A DNA stretch of 64,000 bases, taken from the NCBI GenBank assembly GCA_902555665.1, contig CACDTF010000001.1, positions 50,308-114,307 of the forward strand, in the 5' to 3' direction. A model generated the notes under the pieces. That model had not been told where the DNA came from, ran no database searches, and saw only the letters and a program-made list of their open reading frames with translations. This document shows, one piece after another, positions 31,362-39,810 of the stretch. Source of the DNA: an uncultured Pelagibacteraceae bacterium (lineage in GTDB: Bacteria; Pseudomonadota; Alphaproteobacteria; Pelagibacterales; Pelagibacteraceae). Both the position numbers and the translations under genes were made by a program. Each line of letters opens with the position of its first letter. Position 1 is the stretch's first letter.

Positions 31362-32497
31362 TTAAAGCTTGAAACTATTTTAGGAATATAATTTTTAAAA
31401 TTAAAAAAACCTTTATTACAGTATTGCCAAGCTAATTGATCAAAATTTCTATATAAAAAATCTATATTTAAATTATTAGAATTTAAAAAATCTAAATTTT
31501 CACCTACTGTTGGATACAAACCGTAATAATTTTCAATATTTGTTAATTCACTTATATCTATAATTTTACAATCAATAGATTGATTTTTTAATCTTTGTTC
31601 TTGGTCTTCTATTAAATGAGATTTAAATTTCACTAACTTTTCACTGAGTTTTATTGCTCTATTATCATTTTTATTAGAAACTAAGTAAATTTTCTTAAAG
31701 TTGTTTTCCTTAAAGTCAGTGATTTCAAACGAGAGATTATTTTCAAAAATTAAAAGATTCTTATTTTCAATATTTTGTGGGTTATTGAAATCCTGTTTAA
31801 TTATTTGATAAGATTTTTCAGATACTTTTGGAGGAGCATTTTCATTTAATTTTATATTTTGAAATCTATTGTTAGTGAATTTTTTAATATTCCATTCGCT
31901 TGCAAGGTAGTGTTTGCCCTGAGTTTGAACTCCAGCCACCCATCGCCATCCAAGAGTATTTGATGCTGCATCTCCATCATAAAGATTTTGCATAAAAAAT
32001 TCCGCACCCAATTGCCAAGGTAATTCTAGAGTAAAAATCCAAATACTAGCGAACCACATTCTAGTGTGATTATGTAAATAATTTTTATCTTTAAGCTCTT
32101 TTACCCACTCATTAAAGCAATCTATGTTTGTTTTTCCCTCAATTGCACTAAGATAATTTTGATTATTTTGAAATTCATTTCTAATTTGATTTAATTCAAC
32201 AATGTAATCTGACCAAACATTCGGTCTTAGTTCTAACCAACCTTTCCAATAAGTTCGCCACATAACTTCTTGAATAAACTTTTCATTTTTTGAAAAAGAA
32301 AATTTACTTAGGGCTTTCTGAATGACTTCTTGTTCATTAATTATTCCATGAGTTATATATGGTGATAAGCAAGATATATTAGATCTTTTTTCAGGTCCAA
32401 AATCAAAATTTCTTAATTTTGAATATTCTCCAAGATTATTCTCAACAAAATTATTTAATTGATTTAAGGCCTTAGCCCTTGAAGCTTCAAATATCAT
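31358..32497 (-). CDS. Photolyase-type FAD-binding protein with unusual domain order
   Basis: FAD-domain motifs SCLSPYITHGIINEQEV, EVMWRTYWKGWLELRP, HNHTRMWFASIW, DGDAASNTLGWRWVAGVQT near the N-terminus; alpha/beta-like tail. Confidence 0.82.
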   Translation of the reverse strand: MIFEASRAKALNQLNNFVENNLGEYSKLRNFDFGPEKRSNISCLSPYITHGIINEQEVIQKALSKFSFSKNEKFIQEVMWRTYWKGWLELRPNVWSDYIVELNQIRNEFQNNQNYLSAIEGKTNIDCFNEWVKELKDKNYLHNHTRMWFASIWIFTLELPWQLGAEFFMQNLYDGDAASNTLGWRWVAGVQTQGKHYLASEWNIKKFTNNRFQNIKLNENAPPKVSEKSYQIIKQDFNNPQNIENKNLLIFENNLSFEITDFKENNFKKIYLVSNKNDNRAIKLSEKLVKFKSHLIEDQEQRLKNQSIDCKIIDISELTNIENYYGLYPTVGENLDFLNSNNLNIDFLYRNFDQLAWQYCNKGFFNFKNYIPKIVSSFN

Positions 32498-32503
32498 TTT
32501 AAA

Positions 32504-32884
32504 TTATTTTGATTTTTTTTTCTTAAGACCTAATTTGTCACTATGTCTTAATCTTAAAACAACAATTGCTCCAGCTATTAACAAAATAGCTACCGCTTCA
32601 TAAACAAGTGCAGTAGGATCCATTTCTTTGCCTTGTAGAATAATAAATCGTGCAAGAGCGGTAATTGCAATAAGAAGTGGTAGGGTAATACTAATAGATT
32701 GTTGGTTCCAAAAAACCCTTACCATTGCTAGTACCTCCAAATAAAGAAACATTAAAAGCAAATCTGCTAATGTAACAGATTGTTTTAAAAACATGTTTTT
32801 CATTTCAATCCCAACAGCAATAACAGTACTGATTAAGATAATAACCATTAATGCTAACTGTAAGTTTTTTGCTATCTTATCCAT
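32504..32884 (-). CDS. PsiE-like (phosphate-starvation-inducible) membrane protein
   Basis: Four hydrophobic helices; LLMFLYLEVLAMVRVFW...ARFIILQGKEMDP. Confidence 0.75.
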   Translation of the reverse strand: MDKIAKNLQLALMVIILISTVIAVGIEMKNMFLKQSVTLADLLLMFLYLEVLAMVRVFWNQQSISITLPLLIAITALARFIILQGKEMDPTALVYEAVAILLIAGAIVVLRLRHSDKLGLKKKKSK

Positions 32885-33342
32885 TATTTATCTTTACTAA
32901 AAGGTAACCATTTTTCAATTGCAGATTTTAAGGGACCATCATAAGGGATTGAATAAGAGTTCGGGTTTGGACTTGTCAAAACCTCAATTCCTTTTGAAAA
33001 TACAAATATAAATACTATTACAAAAACTATGACCATGATTTTAAAAGGATCAAAATTTTTTGTTTGAAAAACACTTGCGGACTTTTCTTCTGCTCTATGG
33101 AATTGTTTAAAAGTCATATAGACGGCAAATATTAAACCTATATGAGCTAAAAAAAGTCCAGCCCATCCAAATGCGAAAGTTGTGTAAGAAAAAACATATA
33201 AACTAAAAACAGTAGTCCAAATAAAACTTAAAACTAAAAGAATTTGTAATCTAACTGTTTTAGGAAGTGCGCGTAGATCATTCTTACTATCATCAAATAA
33301 AATATTTGCTGCATCTCTCATCCAATTCTTTATTGATTCCAT
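32884..33342 (-). CDS. Hypothetical membrane protein
   Basis: ORF with three hydrophobic segments. Confidence 0.65.
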   Translation of the reverse strand: MESIKNWMRDAANILFDDSKNDLRALPKTVRLQILLVLSFIWTTVFSLYVFSYTTFAFGWAGLFLAHIGLIFAVYMTFKQFHRAEEKSASVFQTKNFDPFKIMVIVFVIVFIFVFSKGIEVLTSPNPNSYSIPYDGPLKSAIEKWLPFSKDK

Positions 33343-33399
33343 GATATAAGGATATAATTTTTAGTGATTTAAACAAATGTTAATTTGTCCTAAACGTTA

Positions 33400-34587
33400 C
33401 TAAGAACGAAGCTTTTTTTTGTGAAAATTGATAAATCTTTCAACGTTAGATTTATTAAATGACTTATTTTCTTCAAATGAGACTTTTTTCATCGAGTAAG
33501 CGCTGCTATTAGTAACTCTAGATTGAATTGTAATATTTCCTTTATACAATTTAAGTTTAACTGAGCCATTAACTTTGTTTCTTTTTAAATCTACAATTTT
33601 TTGAAGTTTAAATCTTTCTTTTGAATACCAATAACCATTGTAAATTAACTCTGCATATCTAGACATTATCTGATCTTTTTTATGCATAGTTTCTTTGTCT
33701 AAGGTAACAGACTCAATTGCTCTATGAGCATTTATTAAAAGAGTTCCACCAGGTGTTTCATACACTCCTCTAGATTTAATACCTAAAAATCTATTCTCTA
33801 CTAAGTCAACTCTTCCAATTCCATTTTTGCCTGCTAGATCATTTAACTTTGTTAATAATTTAGCTGGAGATAATTTTTTTCCATTAATTCCAAAAGGATC
33901 ACCATTTTTAAAATTAATAGTAACAAAAGATGGTTTGTTAGGTGCTTTTTCAGGAGAAACTGTTCTTTGAAAAATAAATTCTGGAGCAGAATTTTTTGGA
34001 TTTTCTAAAACCTTACCTTCGGTTGATGTATGAAATAAATTATCATCCACCGAAAAAGGAGGTGCACCTTTTTTATCTTTAGGAATAGCTATGCTATGTT
34101 TTTTTGCATAATTAATTAAGTCTGTTCTAGATTTTAGTTTCCAAATTCTCCACGGAGCTATAATTTTAATTTTAGGACCAAAATAATGATAACCTAATTC
34201 AAATCTAATTTGGTCATTGCCTTTACCAGTTGCTCCATGTGAAACTGCATAGGCTTTAAATTTTTTAGCTACTCTTATTTGATATTTTGCAATAAGAGGT
34301 CTTGCTATTGATGTCCCTAATAAATAAACACCCTCATAGATCGCGTGTCCTCTGATCATGGGATAAACATAATCCTTAACAAAAATATCTTTTAAATCTT
34401 TAATAATTATATTTTTAACACCAAATTTTTTTGCATTAGTAATAATTTTTTTTCTATCAATTTCTTGTCCAACATCTGCTGTATAACAAATTACATCTGC
34501 ATCATAATTTTCTTGAAGCCATTTTAAAATTATAGAAGTATCAAGCCCTCCAGAATAAGCTAGAACAATTTTCTTTTTTGATTTCAT
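33400..34587 (-). CDS. argG: Argininosuccinate synthase
   Basis: KIVLAYSGGLDTSIILKWL; SHGATGKGNDQIRFE. Confidence 0.97.
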   Translation of the reverse strand: MKSKKKIVLAYSGGLDTSIILKWLQENYDADVICYTADVGQEIDRKKIITNAKKFGVKNIIIKDLKDIFVKDYVYPMIRGHAIYEGVYLLGTSIARPLIAKYQIRVAKKFKAYAVSHGATGKGNDQIRFELGYHYFGPKIKIIAPWRIWKLKSRTDLINYAKKHSIAIPKDKKGAPPFSVDDNLFHTSTEGKVLENPKNSAPEFIFQRTVSPEKAPNKPSFVTINFKNGDPFGINGKKLSPAKLLTKLNDLAGKNGIGRVDLVENRFLGIKSRGVYETPGGTLLINAHRAIESVTLDKETMHKKDQIMSRYAELIYNGYWYSKERFKLQKIVDLKRNKVNGSVKLKLYKGNITIQSRVTNSSAYSMKKVSFEENKSFNKSNVERFINFHKKKLRS

Positions 34588-34591
34588 TGAA

Positions 34592-35104
34592 TTAACTACA
34601 AGCTTTTCTTGAAGCGTTATAAGCTTTAGTAAATCCTAATAATGAGTAATGATCAATTGTTTGAGAACCTTGTTGATTGTATCCAGTGATCATAATTCTA
34701 GATCCTTTTCTCATTTGTTTGATCATTTTTAATTCAATTTTGTTGTCCGCAATCCAAGCAAAACCTTGTTCTTTAATATCAAATTTAAATTTATTCTTCC
34801 CTGAAGCAGCTGTTACAGAATTATTTTTGTTGAATTCATAACCCGGGGTAACACTTACTTCATTTTTTATATTGTTGTTTGGTCTAAATGCTACAAATAA
34901 TTTTGCATCTCTTTTATTAGTTTTGGGTGCTTGCAAAATAGGTAAAGATTGCGCAAAGCATACTTTACCGTCAGCATCCATAACGACCATTGCCTCCCAA
35001 TCTTTATATTTACCAATTTTTTTAATTTCCTGAGCTGAAACTTGAGCAACACCACTTATAAAAAATATTCCTAACAATATTGTAATTTTTTTAATTATGG
35101 ACAT
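34592..35104 (-). CDS. Invasion-associated locus B (IalB) family protein
   Basis: Signal peptide; YKDWEAMVVMDADGKVCFAQSLP. Confidence 0.82.
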   Translation of the reverse strand: MSIIKKITILLGIFFISGVAQVSAQEIKKIGKYKDWEAMVVMDADGKVCFAQSLPILQAPKTNKRDAKLFVAFRPNNNIKNEVSVTPGYEFNKNNSVTAASGKNKFKFDIKEQGFAWIADNKIELKMIKQMRKGSRIMITGYNQQGSQTIDHYSLLGFTKAYNASRKACS

Positions 35105-36129
35105 GGATTTGGATAAATTGTTTGTACGTGGTTAATTTCTTTAATGACATCATCAGATAAGTTTACATTTACACTTTCTACATTTGTTTTCAACTGCTCC
35201 ATTGTAGTTGCTCCAATGATTACACTAGTCATAAAGTCTTGGATTTCACAAAATTTTATCGCCATCTGACTCATATCTAAACCAAACTTTTCACTAATTT
35301 TATAATAATGTTCAACAGCATCTTCAGTATTTGGCTTTCTATACCTTGTCCAGAAATCGAAATCTCTCTCCATTCTTGATCCTTTGGGGAAATTCTTGTT
35401 TCTGTACTTTCCACTTAAATATCCACTTGCTAATGGTGAGTAAGCTAAGCAGCCAATGTTTTCTCTTATAGAAACTTCAGCTAGCCCAACTTCGTAAGAT
35501 CTATTTAATAAACTATAAGGATTTTGGATTGACATCATTCTTGGCAACTTTTTATCTTTGGATAACTGAAGATAATTTAAAACTCCCCAAGGGGTCTCAT
35601 TTGATAAACCAACGTATCTTATTTTTCCCTGATCAATATATTTATTTAACTCTCCAAGAACATCTTCAAATTTATTCCATTCATTTTCATTATGAACATA
35701 ACCAAGTCTTCCAAAATTATTTACATTTCTCTCTGGCCAATGAAGTTGATATAAATCTATATAATCAGTTTTAAGTCTTTTAAGACTGTCATTTAAAGCA
35801 GATTCTAAGTTTGGGCCTGTAAAACTATTTTCTCCACTTCTTAAATAATCTCTTGCTGGACCAGCAACTTTTGTTGCAAGAATGACTTTGTCTCTTTTTT
35901 TTGTTTTTTCAAACCAGTTCCCAATAATTTCTTCTGTATCACCGTAGGTTTCTTTTCTAGGAGGTACTGCATATAATTCAGCAGTGTCCCAAAAGTTTAC
36001 TCCTTGATCTAATGAAAAATCCATTTGTTCAAATGCTTCAAGTTCATTATTTTGTTCTCCCCAAGTCATAGTACCGAGACAAATTGTACTTACTTTAATA
36101 TTGGTATTACCTAAATTTTTGTAATTCAT
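35095..36129 (-). CDS. Aldo/keto reductase (Tas-like)
   Basis: NTNIKVSTICLGTMTWGEQN; DYIDLYQLHWPER; SVIIGATTMEQL. Confidence 0.93.
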   Translation of the reverse strand: MNYKNLGNTNIKVSTICLGTMTWGEQNNELEAFEQMDFSLDQGVNFWDTAELYAVPPRKETYGDTEEIIGNWFEKTKKRDKVILATKVAGPARDYLRSGENSFTGPNLESALNDSLKRLKTDYIDLYQLHWPERNVNNFGRLGYVHNENEWNKFEDVLGELNKYIDQGKIRYVGLSNETPWGVLNYLQLSKDKKLPRMMSIQNPYSLLNRSYEVGLAEVSIRENIGCLAYSPLASGYLSGKYRNKNFPKGSRMERDFDFWTRYRKPNTEDAVEHYYKISEKFGLDMSQMAIKFCEIQDFMTSVIIGATTMEQLKTNVESVNVNLSDDVIKEINHVQTIYPNPCP

Positions 36130-36208
36130 TAGAAATATTAAGTTAAATTTTTGTTAATCTTTTAAGGTATCTTGAATAATTAGTAAAAGAATATATATAT
36201 TACATATT

Positions 36209-36970
36209 ATGAAATTTGATAAAAACGGAATACTAAATAGAGCTAAAGCAGCACAACAATCGTCTGCTGTAATGGATGAAGGCTTAAGAGCCTATATGCT
36301 AAAAGTTTATAACTACATGGCAACAGGTATATTGCTAACTGGAATAGTAGCACTATTAACATTTAAAATGTCTGTTGTTACTAATGATGCAGGTTCAATC
36401 GTTGGTCTAACGCAGATAGGGAATGCAATTTATTTATCAGGTCTTAAATGGCTTGTAATGTTAGCACCTCTAGGTATCGTTTTTTACATGAGTTTTGGAA
36501 TTAATAAGATGAGTGCATCAAAGGCACAAACTACATTTTGGGTTTTTGCAGCTTTGATGGGTCTATCTTTATCTTCAATATTATTAATTTATACTGGAAT
36601 GAGTGTAACTAGAGTTTTCTTCATTACATCTGCAACATTTGGAGCGATGAGTATTTATGGATACACAACTAAAAGAGATCTTACAAAGTTTGGATCTTTT
36701 TTAATGATGGGTCTAATTGGAATAATTATAGCTTCAATTGTAAATATCTTTATGAAATCTTCTATGATGTATTTTGTGATTTCAATTTTAGGTGTTTTAA
36801 TATTTGTTGGTTTAACAGCTTATGACACTCAAAAAATCAAAAATATGTATGTCGCTTCAGACTCAGGAGAGTTAATGGGCAAGAAAGCTGTGATGGGCGC
36901 TTTAACTTTATATCTAGATTTTATCAATTTATTTATAATGTTGTTAAGATTATTTGGGCAAAGAAGATAA
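36209..36970 (+). CDS. Bax inhibitor-1/YccA family protein
   Basis: Seven-TM pattern; TAYDTQKIKNMY and ALTLYLDFINLFIMLLRLFG. Confidence 0.94.
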   Translation: MKFDKNGILNRAKAAQQSSAVMDEGLRAYMLKVYNYMATGILLTGIVALLTFKMSVVTNDAGSIVGLTQIGNAIYLSGLKWLVMLAPLGIVFYMSFGINKMSASKAQTTFWVFAALMGLSLSSILLIYTGMSVTRVFFITSATFGAMSIYGYTTKRDLTKFGSFLMMGLIGIIIASIVNIFMKSSMMYFVISILGVLIFVGLTAYDTQKIKNMYVASDSGELMGKKAVMGALTLYLDFINLFIMLLRLFGQRR

Positions 36971-36972
36971 AT

Positions 36973-37320
36973 TTATTTTTGAAGCTTCTTCCAGTTGGTA
37001 TTTTTTAATAAAACACTAAGATCGTAAGAATTTTTTAGTATTTTACCACTTGTATCAGTAATCAAATATTTAAGATTTTTATTTTTAGGCCTAAAATTTT
37101 TGCAAATTTTATAAAGGGCATTTTCAGTAGAATTTCTAAAAACACTAAACCCCACTTGCTTACTTGAAATACTTAAGCCGTAATCTTTCCAAGAACCCTC
37201 AGAAACCATCTTGGCATATAAGTCTAATATAATTTTTAGCTCATCTTTTTCAAAAAAATGTTTTTCTTCTATTTTATTATTTGGATTATTTACTACTAAT
37301 TTTAAATTACTACGCATCAA
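36973..37320 (-). CDS. DUF2794 family protein
   Basis: FFEKDELKIILDLYAKMVSEGSWKDYGLSISSKQVGFSVFR. Confidence 0.85.
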   Translation of the reverse strand: MMRSNLKLVVNNPNNKIEEKHFFEKDELKIILDLYAKMVSEGSWKDYGLSISSKQVGFSVFRNSTENALYKICKNFRPKNKNLKYLITDTSGKILKNSYDLSVLLKNTNWKKLQK

Positions 37321-37861
37321 TCTTATGTTTATTAATTAATGGTACCTGAAACCCTGTAAATATTATTGTTATTGGAAGCATTCCCCATACTTTAAAATTA
37401 ACCCAAAATTCTTCTGTTTGAGTTCTCCAAACAATCTCATTTAATAAAGCAAGACCAAAGAAAAAATACATCCATCGTTTATTAAGAATTTCCCAACCAA
37501 TATCAGTTAGAGGAATAGATTTACCCATAATTTTTTTAAGAATAGGTTCATTGGTAAAATATTTCCCAAAAAATAACGCAAGAGCAAACATAATATTAAT
37601 GATAGTTGGTTTAACGTAAATAAATATAGGATCATTAAAGTAAATTGTTAATCCACCAAAAAAAGTAATTAAAATTCCACTTACCAAAGGCATTGGAGGA
37701 ATTTTTTTTTCAAAAAACCAAACTACTGCTAATGCAACTAAAGTTGCAACTATTAGTGGAGGTATTGCTACAGATAAATTTTTACCACTATTGTAATAAT
37801 AGAAAAAAAATATTGCTAAAGGACCGAAATCAGTAACAAATTTTAAAAAAGATTTATTCAC
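37310..37861 (-). CDS. Septation protein A (YciB family)
   Basis: DFGPLAIFFFYYYN; LFFGKYFTNEPILKKIMG; LALLNEIVWR. Confidence 0.92.
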   Translation of the reverse strand: MNKSFLKFVTDFGPLAIFFFYYYNSGKNLSVAIPPLIVATLVALAVVWFFEKKIPPMPLVSGILITFFGGLTIYFNDPIFIYVKPTIINIMFALALFFGKYFTNEPILKKIMGKSIPLTDIGWEILNKRWMYFFFGLALLNEIVWRTQTEEFWVNFKVWGMLPITIIFTGFQVPLINKHKIDA

Positions 37862-37948
37862 TTAAAAGATATTAACATATTTGCCACATCACAAAACATT
37901 TATATTTTTAGCATTGATTTTTATTTCTAAATACCCATACTAAGATTA

Positions 37949-38269
37949 ATGCCAGTTCAAAAAGCTAAATTTTCAATTGGAGACATTGTAAAGCATAAAC
38001 ACTTTGAATTTAGAGGTGTGATTTATGATGTTGATTTTGAGTTTAATAATTCTGAAGAATGGTATCAGTCTATTCCAAAAAATGTCAGACCAAGAAAAGA
38101 TCAACCATTTTATCACTTATTAGCAGAAAATGATGAGATAACTTATGAAGCTTATGTTTCTGAGCAAAATTTGCTGATGGATGACTCTGATGAACCAATA
38201 AAACACCCTTTAATTGAAGAGATTTTTTCAGGAAAAAAAGGCTCTAGTTATTTCAAGCTTTCTAATTAA
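37949..38269 (+). CDS. hspQ: Heat shock protein HspQ
   Basis: KFSIGDIVKHKHFEFRGVIYDVDFEF; QPFYHLLAENDEITYEAYVSEQNL. Confidence 0.93.
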   Translation: MPVQKAKFSIGDIVKHKHFEFRGVIYDVDFEFNNSEEWYQSIPKNVRPRKDQPFYHLLAENDEITYEAYVSEQNLLMDDSDEPIKHPLIEEIFSGKKGSSYFKLSN

Positions 38270-38336
38270 GGCAACCATCATTCAACCACATTTAGCTCAA
38301 ATCTAGGCCATACAAATTAGCTATATTTTTAGTATC

Positions 38337-38402
38337 TTCTGGTCAAGAGTGTTAAACGTTAATTTCAATCTTATTATCTCCCCTCTGCATTCTTGATCAG
38401 AA
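38337..38402. ncRNA. Candidate structured RNA or 5' UTR element upstream of ccmC
   Basis: 15-bp inverted repeat TTCTGGTCAAGAGTG/CATTCTTGATCAGAA; both mismatches become G.U pairs on the + strand; 36-nt loop contains CTCCCCTCT. Confidence 0.4.
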
Positions 38403-38447
38403 AACTATTTCATAATAGAAATCACCAAAAAAATTCTAAATTAAAAT

Positions 38448-39155
38448 ATGTTTAAACTTTTTGAACCTAACAAGATTTTTAAAATCACGTCAAAAGCACC
38501 TAAGTACGTTTTATTTTTGTTTATTGTTGTATTGAGTGTTGGTTTAGTTGAAGCATTAATCATATCGCCTGAAGATTATAAACAAAGTGATGCAGTTAGG
38601 ATTATGTATGTTCATGTTCCTGCCGCTTGGATTTCACTTGGAATATTTTCTTCTATAACTTTGTTATCTATTTGTGGTTTTGTATTTAGAAACAAAAACT
38701 TTTTTTTAATCTCTAAAAGTTTAGCTCCTTCAGGATTTGTTTTTAATATTATTGCTTTAGTTACAGGATCAATTTGGGGAAAACCAACTTGGGGAACATG
38801 GTGGGCTTGGGATGCAAGAATTACATCAATGTTAATATTAGCTTTATTCTATGCAATGTATTTAATTGTTTGGAGAATTTATGATAAGGAAGAAAAAGTC
38901 TACAAGATCTCAACTTTTATAACTATTTTAGGAATTATTAATGTTCCAATAATAAAGTACTCAGTTGATTGGTGGAATACACTCCATCAACCTGCATCTA
39001 TTAATATTTTGTCAAAAAGCTCAATTCATTCATCAATGCTCTACCCATTATTAATAATGACTGCGGCATTTGCTCTTTTTTCATTGTTAATTTTCTTAAT
39101 GAAATATAATACAGAACTGATAAAAATTAAAAATAAAGGCTTAGATAGATTATGA
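38448..39155 (+). CDS. ccmC: Heme ABC transporter permease CcmC
   Basis: MYVHVPAAWISLG; WGTWWAWDARITSMLIL (WWD motif). Confidence 0.96.
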   Translation: MFKLFEPNKIFKITSKAPKYVLFLFIVVLSVGLVEALIISPEDYKQSDAVRIMYVHVPAAWISLGIFSSITLLSICGFVFRNKNFFLISKSLAPSGFVFNIIALVTGSIWGKPTWGTWWAWDARITSMLILALFYAMYLIVWRIYDKEEKVYKISTFITILGIINVPIIKYSVDWWNTLHQPASINILSKSSIHSSMLYPLLIMTAAFALFSLLIFLMKYNTELIKIKNKGLDRL

Positions 39156-39379
39156 TAAATGAATTATTTTTTATGAATGGATATGCAGTGTATGTGTTAT
39201 CTGCTTTTAGCTTTACGTTATTAAGTTTCTTAGGTTTATATCTGGTAACTAAAATGCAATTTGTTAAAGAACAAAACAAATTTGTTGCTAAATTTGGATC
39301 ACTTACTACTGAGCAAGCTAATTCTGCAAAATCACAAAGAATAAATAAAGAAATTTTAGCAAACGTAACAAATAATTAA
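39152..39379 (+). CDS. ccmD: Heme exporter protein CcmD
   Basis: Small single-TM protein between ccmC and ccmE; FFMNGYAVYVLSAFSFT. Confidence 0.8.
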   Translation: MINELFFMNGYAVYVLSAFSFTLLSFLGLYLVTKMQFVKEQNKFVAKFGSLTTEQANSAKSQRINKEILANVTNN

Positions 39380-39389
39380 CTTTTAAACC

Positions 39390-39809
39390 ATGTATGGTCG
39401 AAAAGTTAAATTAAGATTTCTGTTCATAATAATAATCTTAATTACTTTAATTTTAACAACATTTTTGATTTTAAAATCATTAGAGGAAAATGTTGTATAT
39501 TTTCAATCGCCTTCTGAAATAAAATCACTTATTGAAATAGATAAAAGCAAAATAAGAGTTGGAGGAATGGTTAAAAAAAACTCTATTTCCATAAGTTCAA
39601 ATGAAGTTAATTTTATAATTACTGATTTTAAAAATGAAATAAATGTTACTTACTCAGGAGCAGTACCAAATTTATTTGCTGAAGGGAAAGGGGTTGTTGC
39701 AGAAGGTTTTTTGAAAGATAGAAACTTTTTCTCTGCAACAAAAATTTTAGCTAAGCATGATGAAAATTATATGCCACCGGAAGTAAAAGAAGCATTAGGA
39801 GAAAAATAA
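39390..39809 (+). CDS. ccmE: Cytochrome c maturation protein CcmE
   Basis: C-terminal [12 protein letters not shown] heme-binding His/Tyr motif. Confidence 0.95.
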   Translation: MYGRKVKLRFLFIIIILITLILTTFLILKSLEENVVYFQSPSEIKSLIEIDKSKIRVGGMVKKNSISISSNEVNFIITDFKNEINVTYSGAVPNLFAEGKGVVAEGFLKDRNFFSATKILAKHDENYMPPEVKEALGEK

Positions 39810-39810
39810 A

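Noticed and set aside
36172-36201. TTGAAT ... TATATT promoter-like pair before the Bax-inhibitor gene
   Set aside because: Plausible spacing, but such matches are expected by chance in this AT-rich sequence
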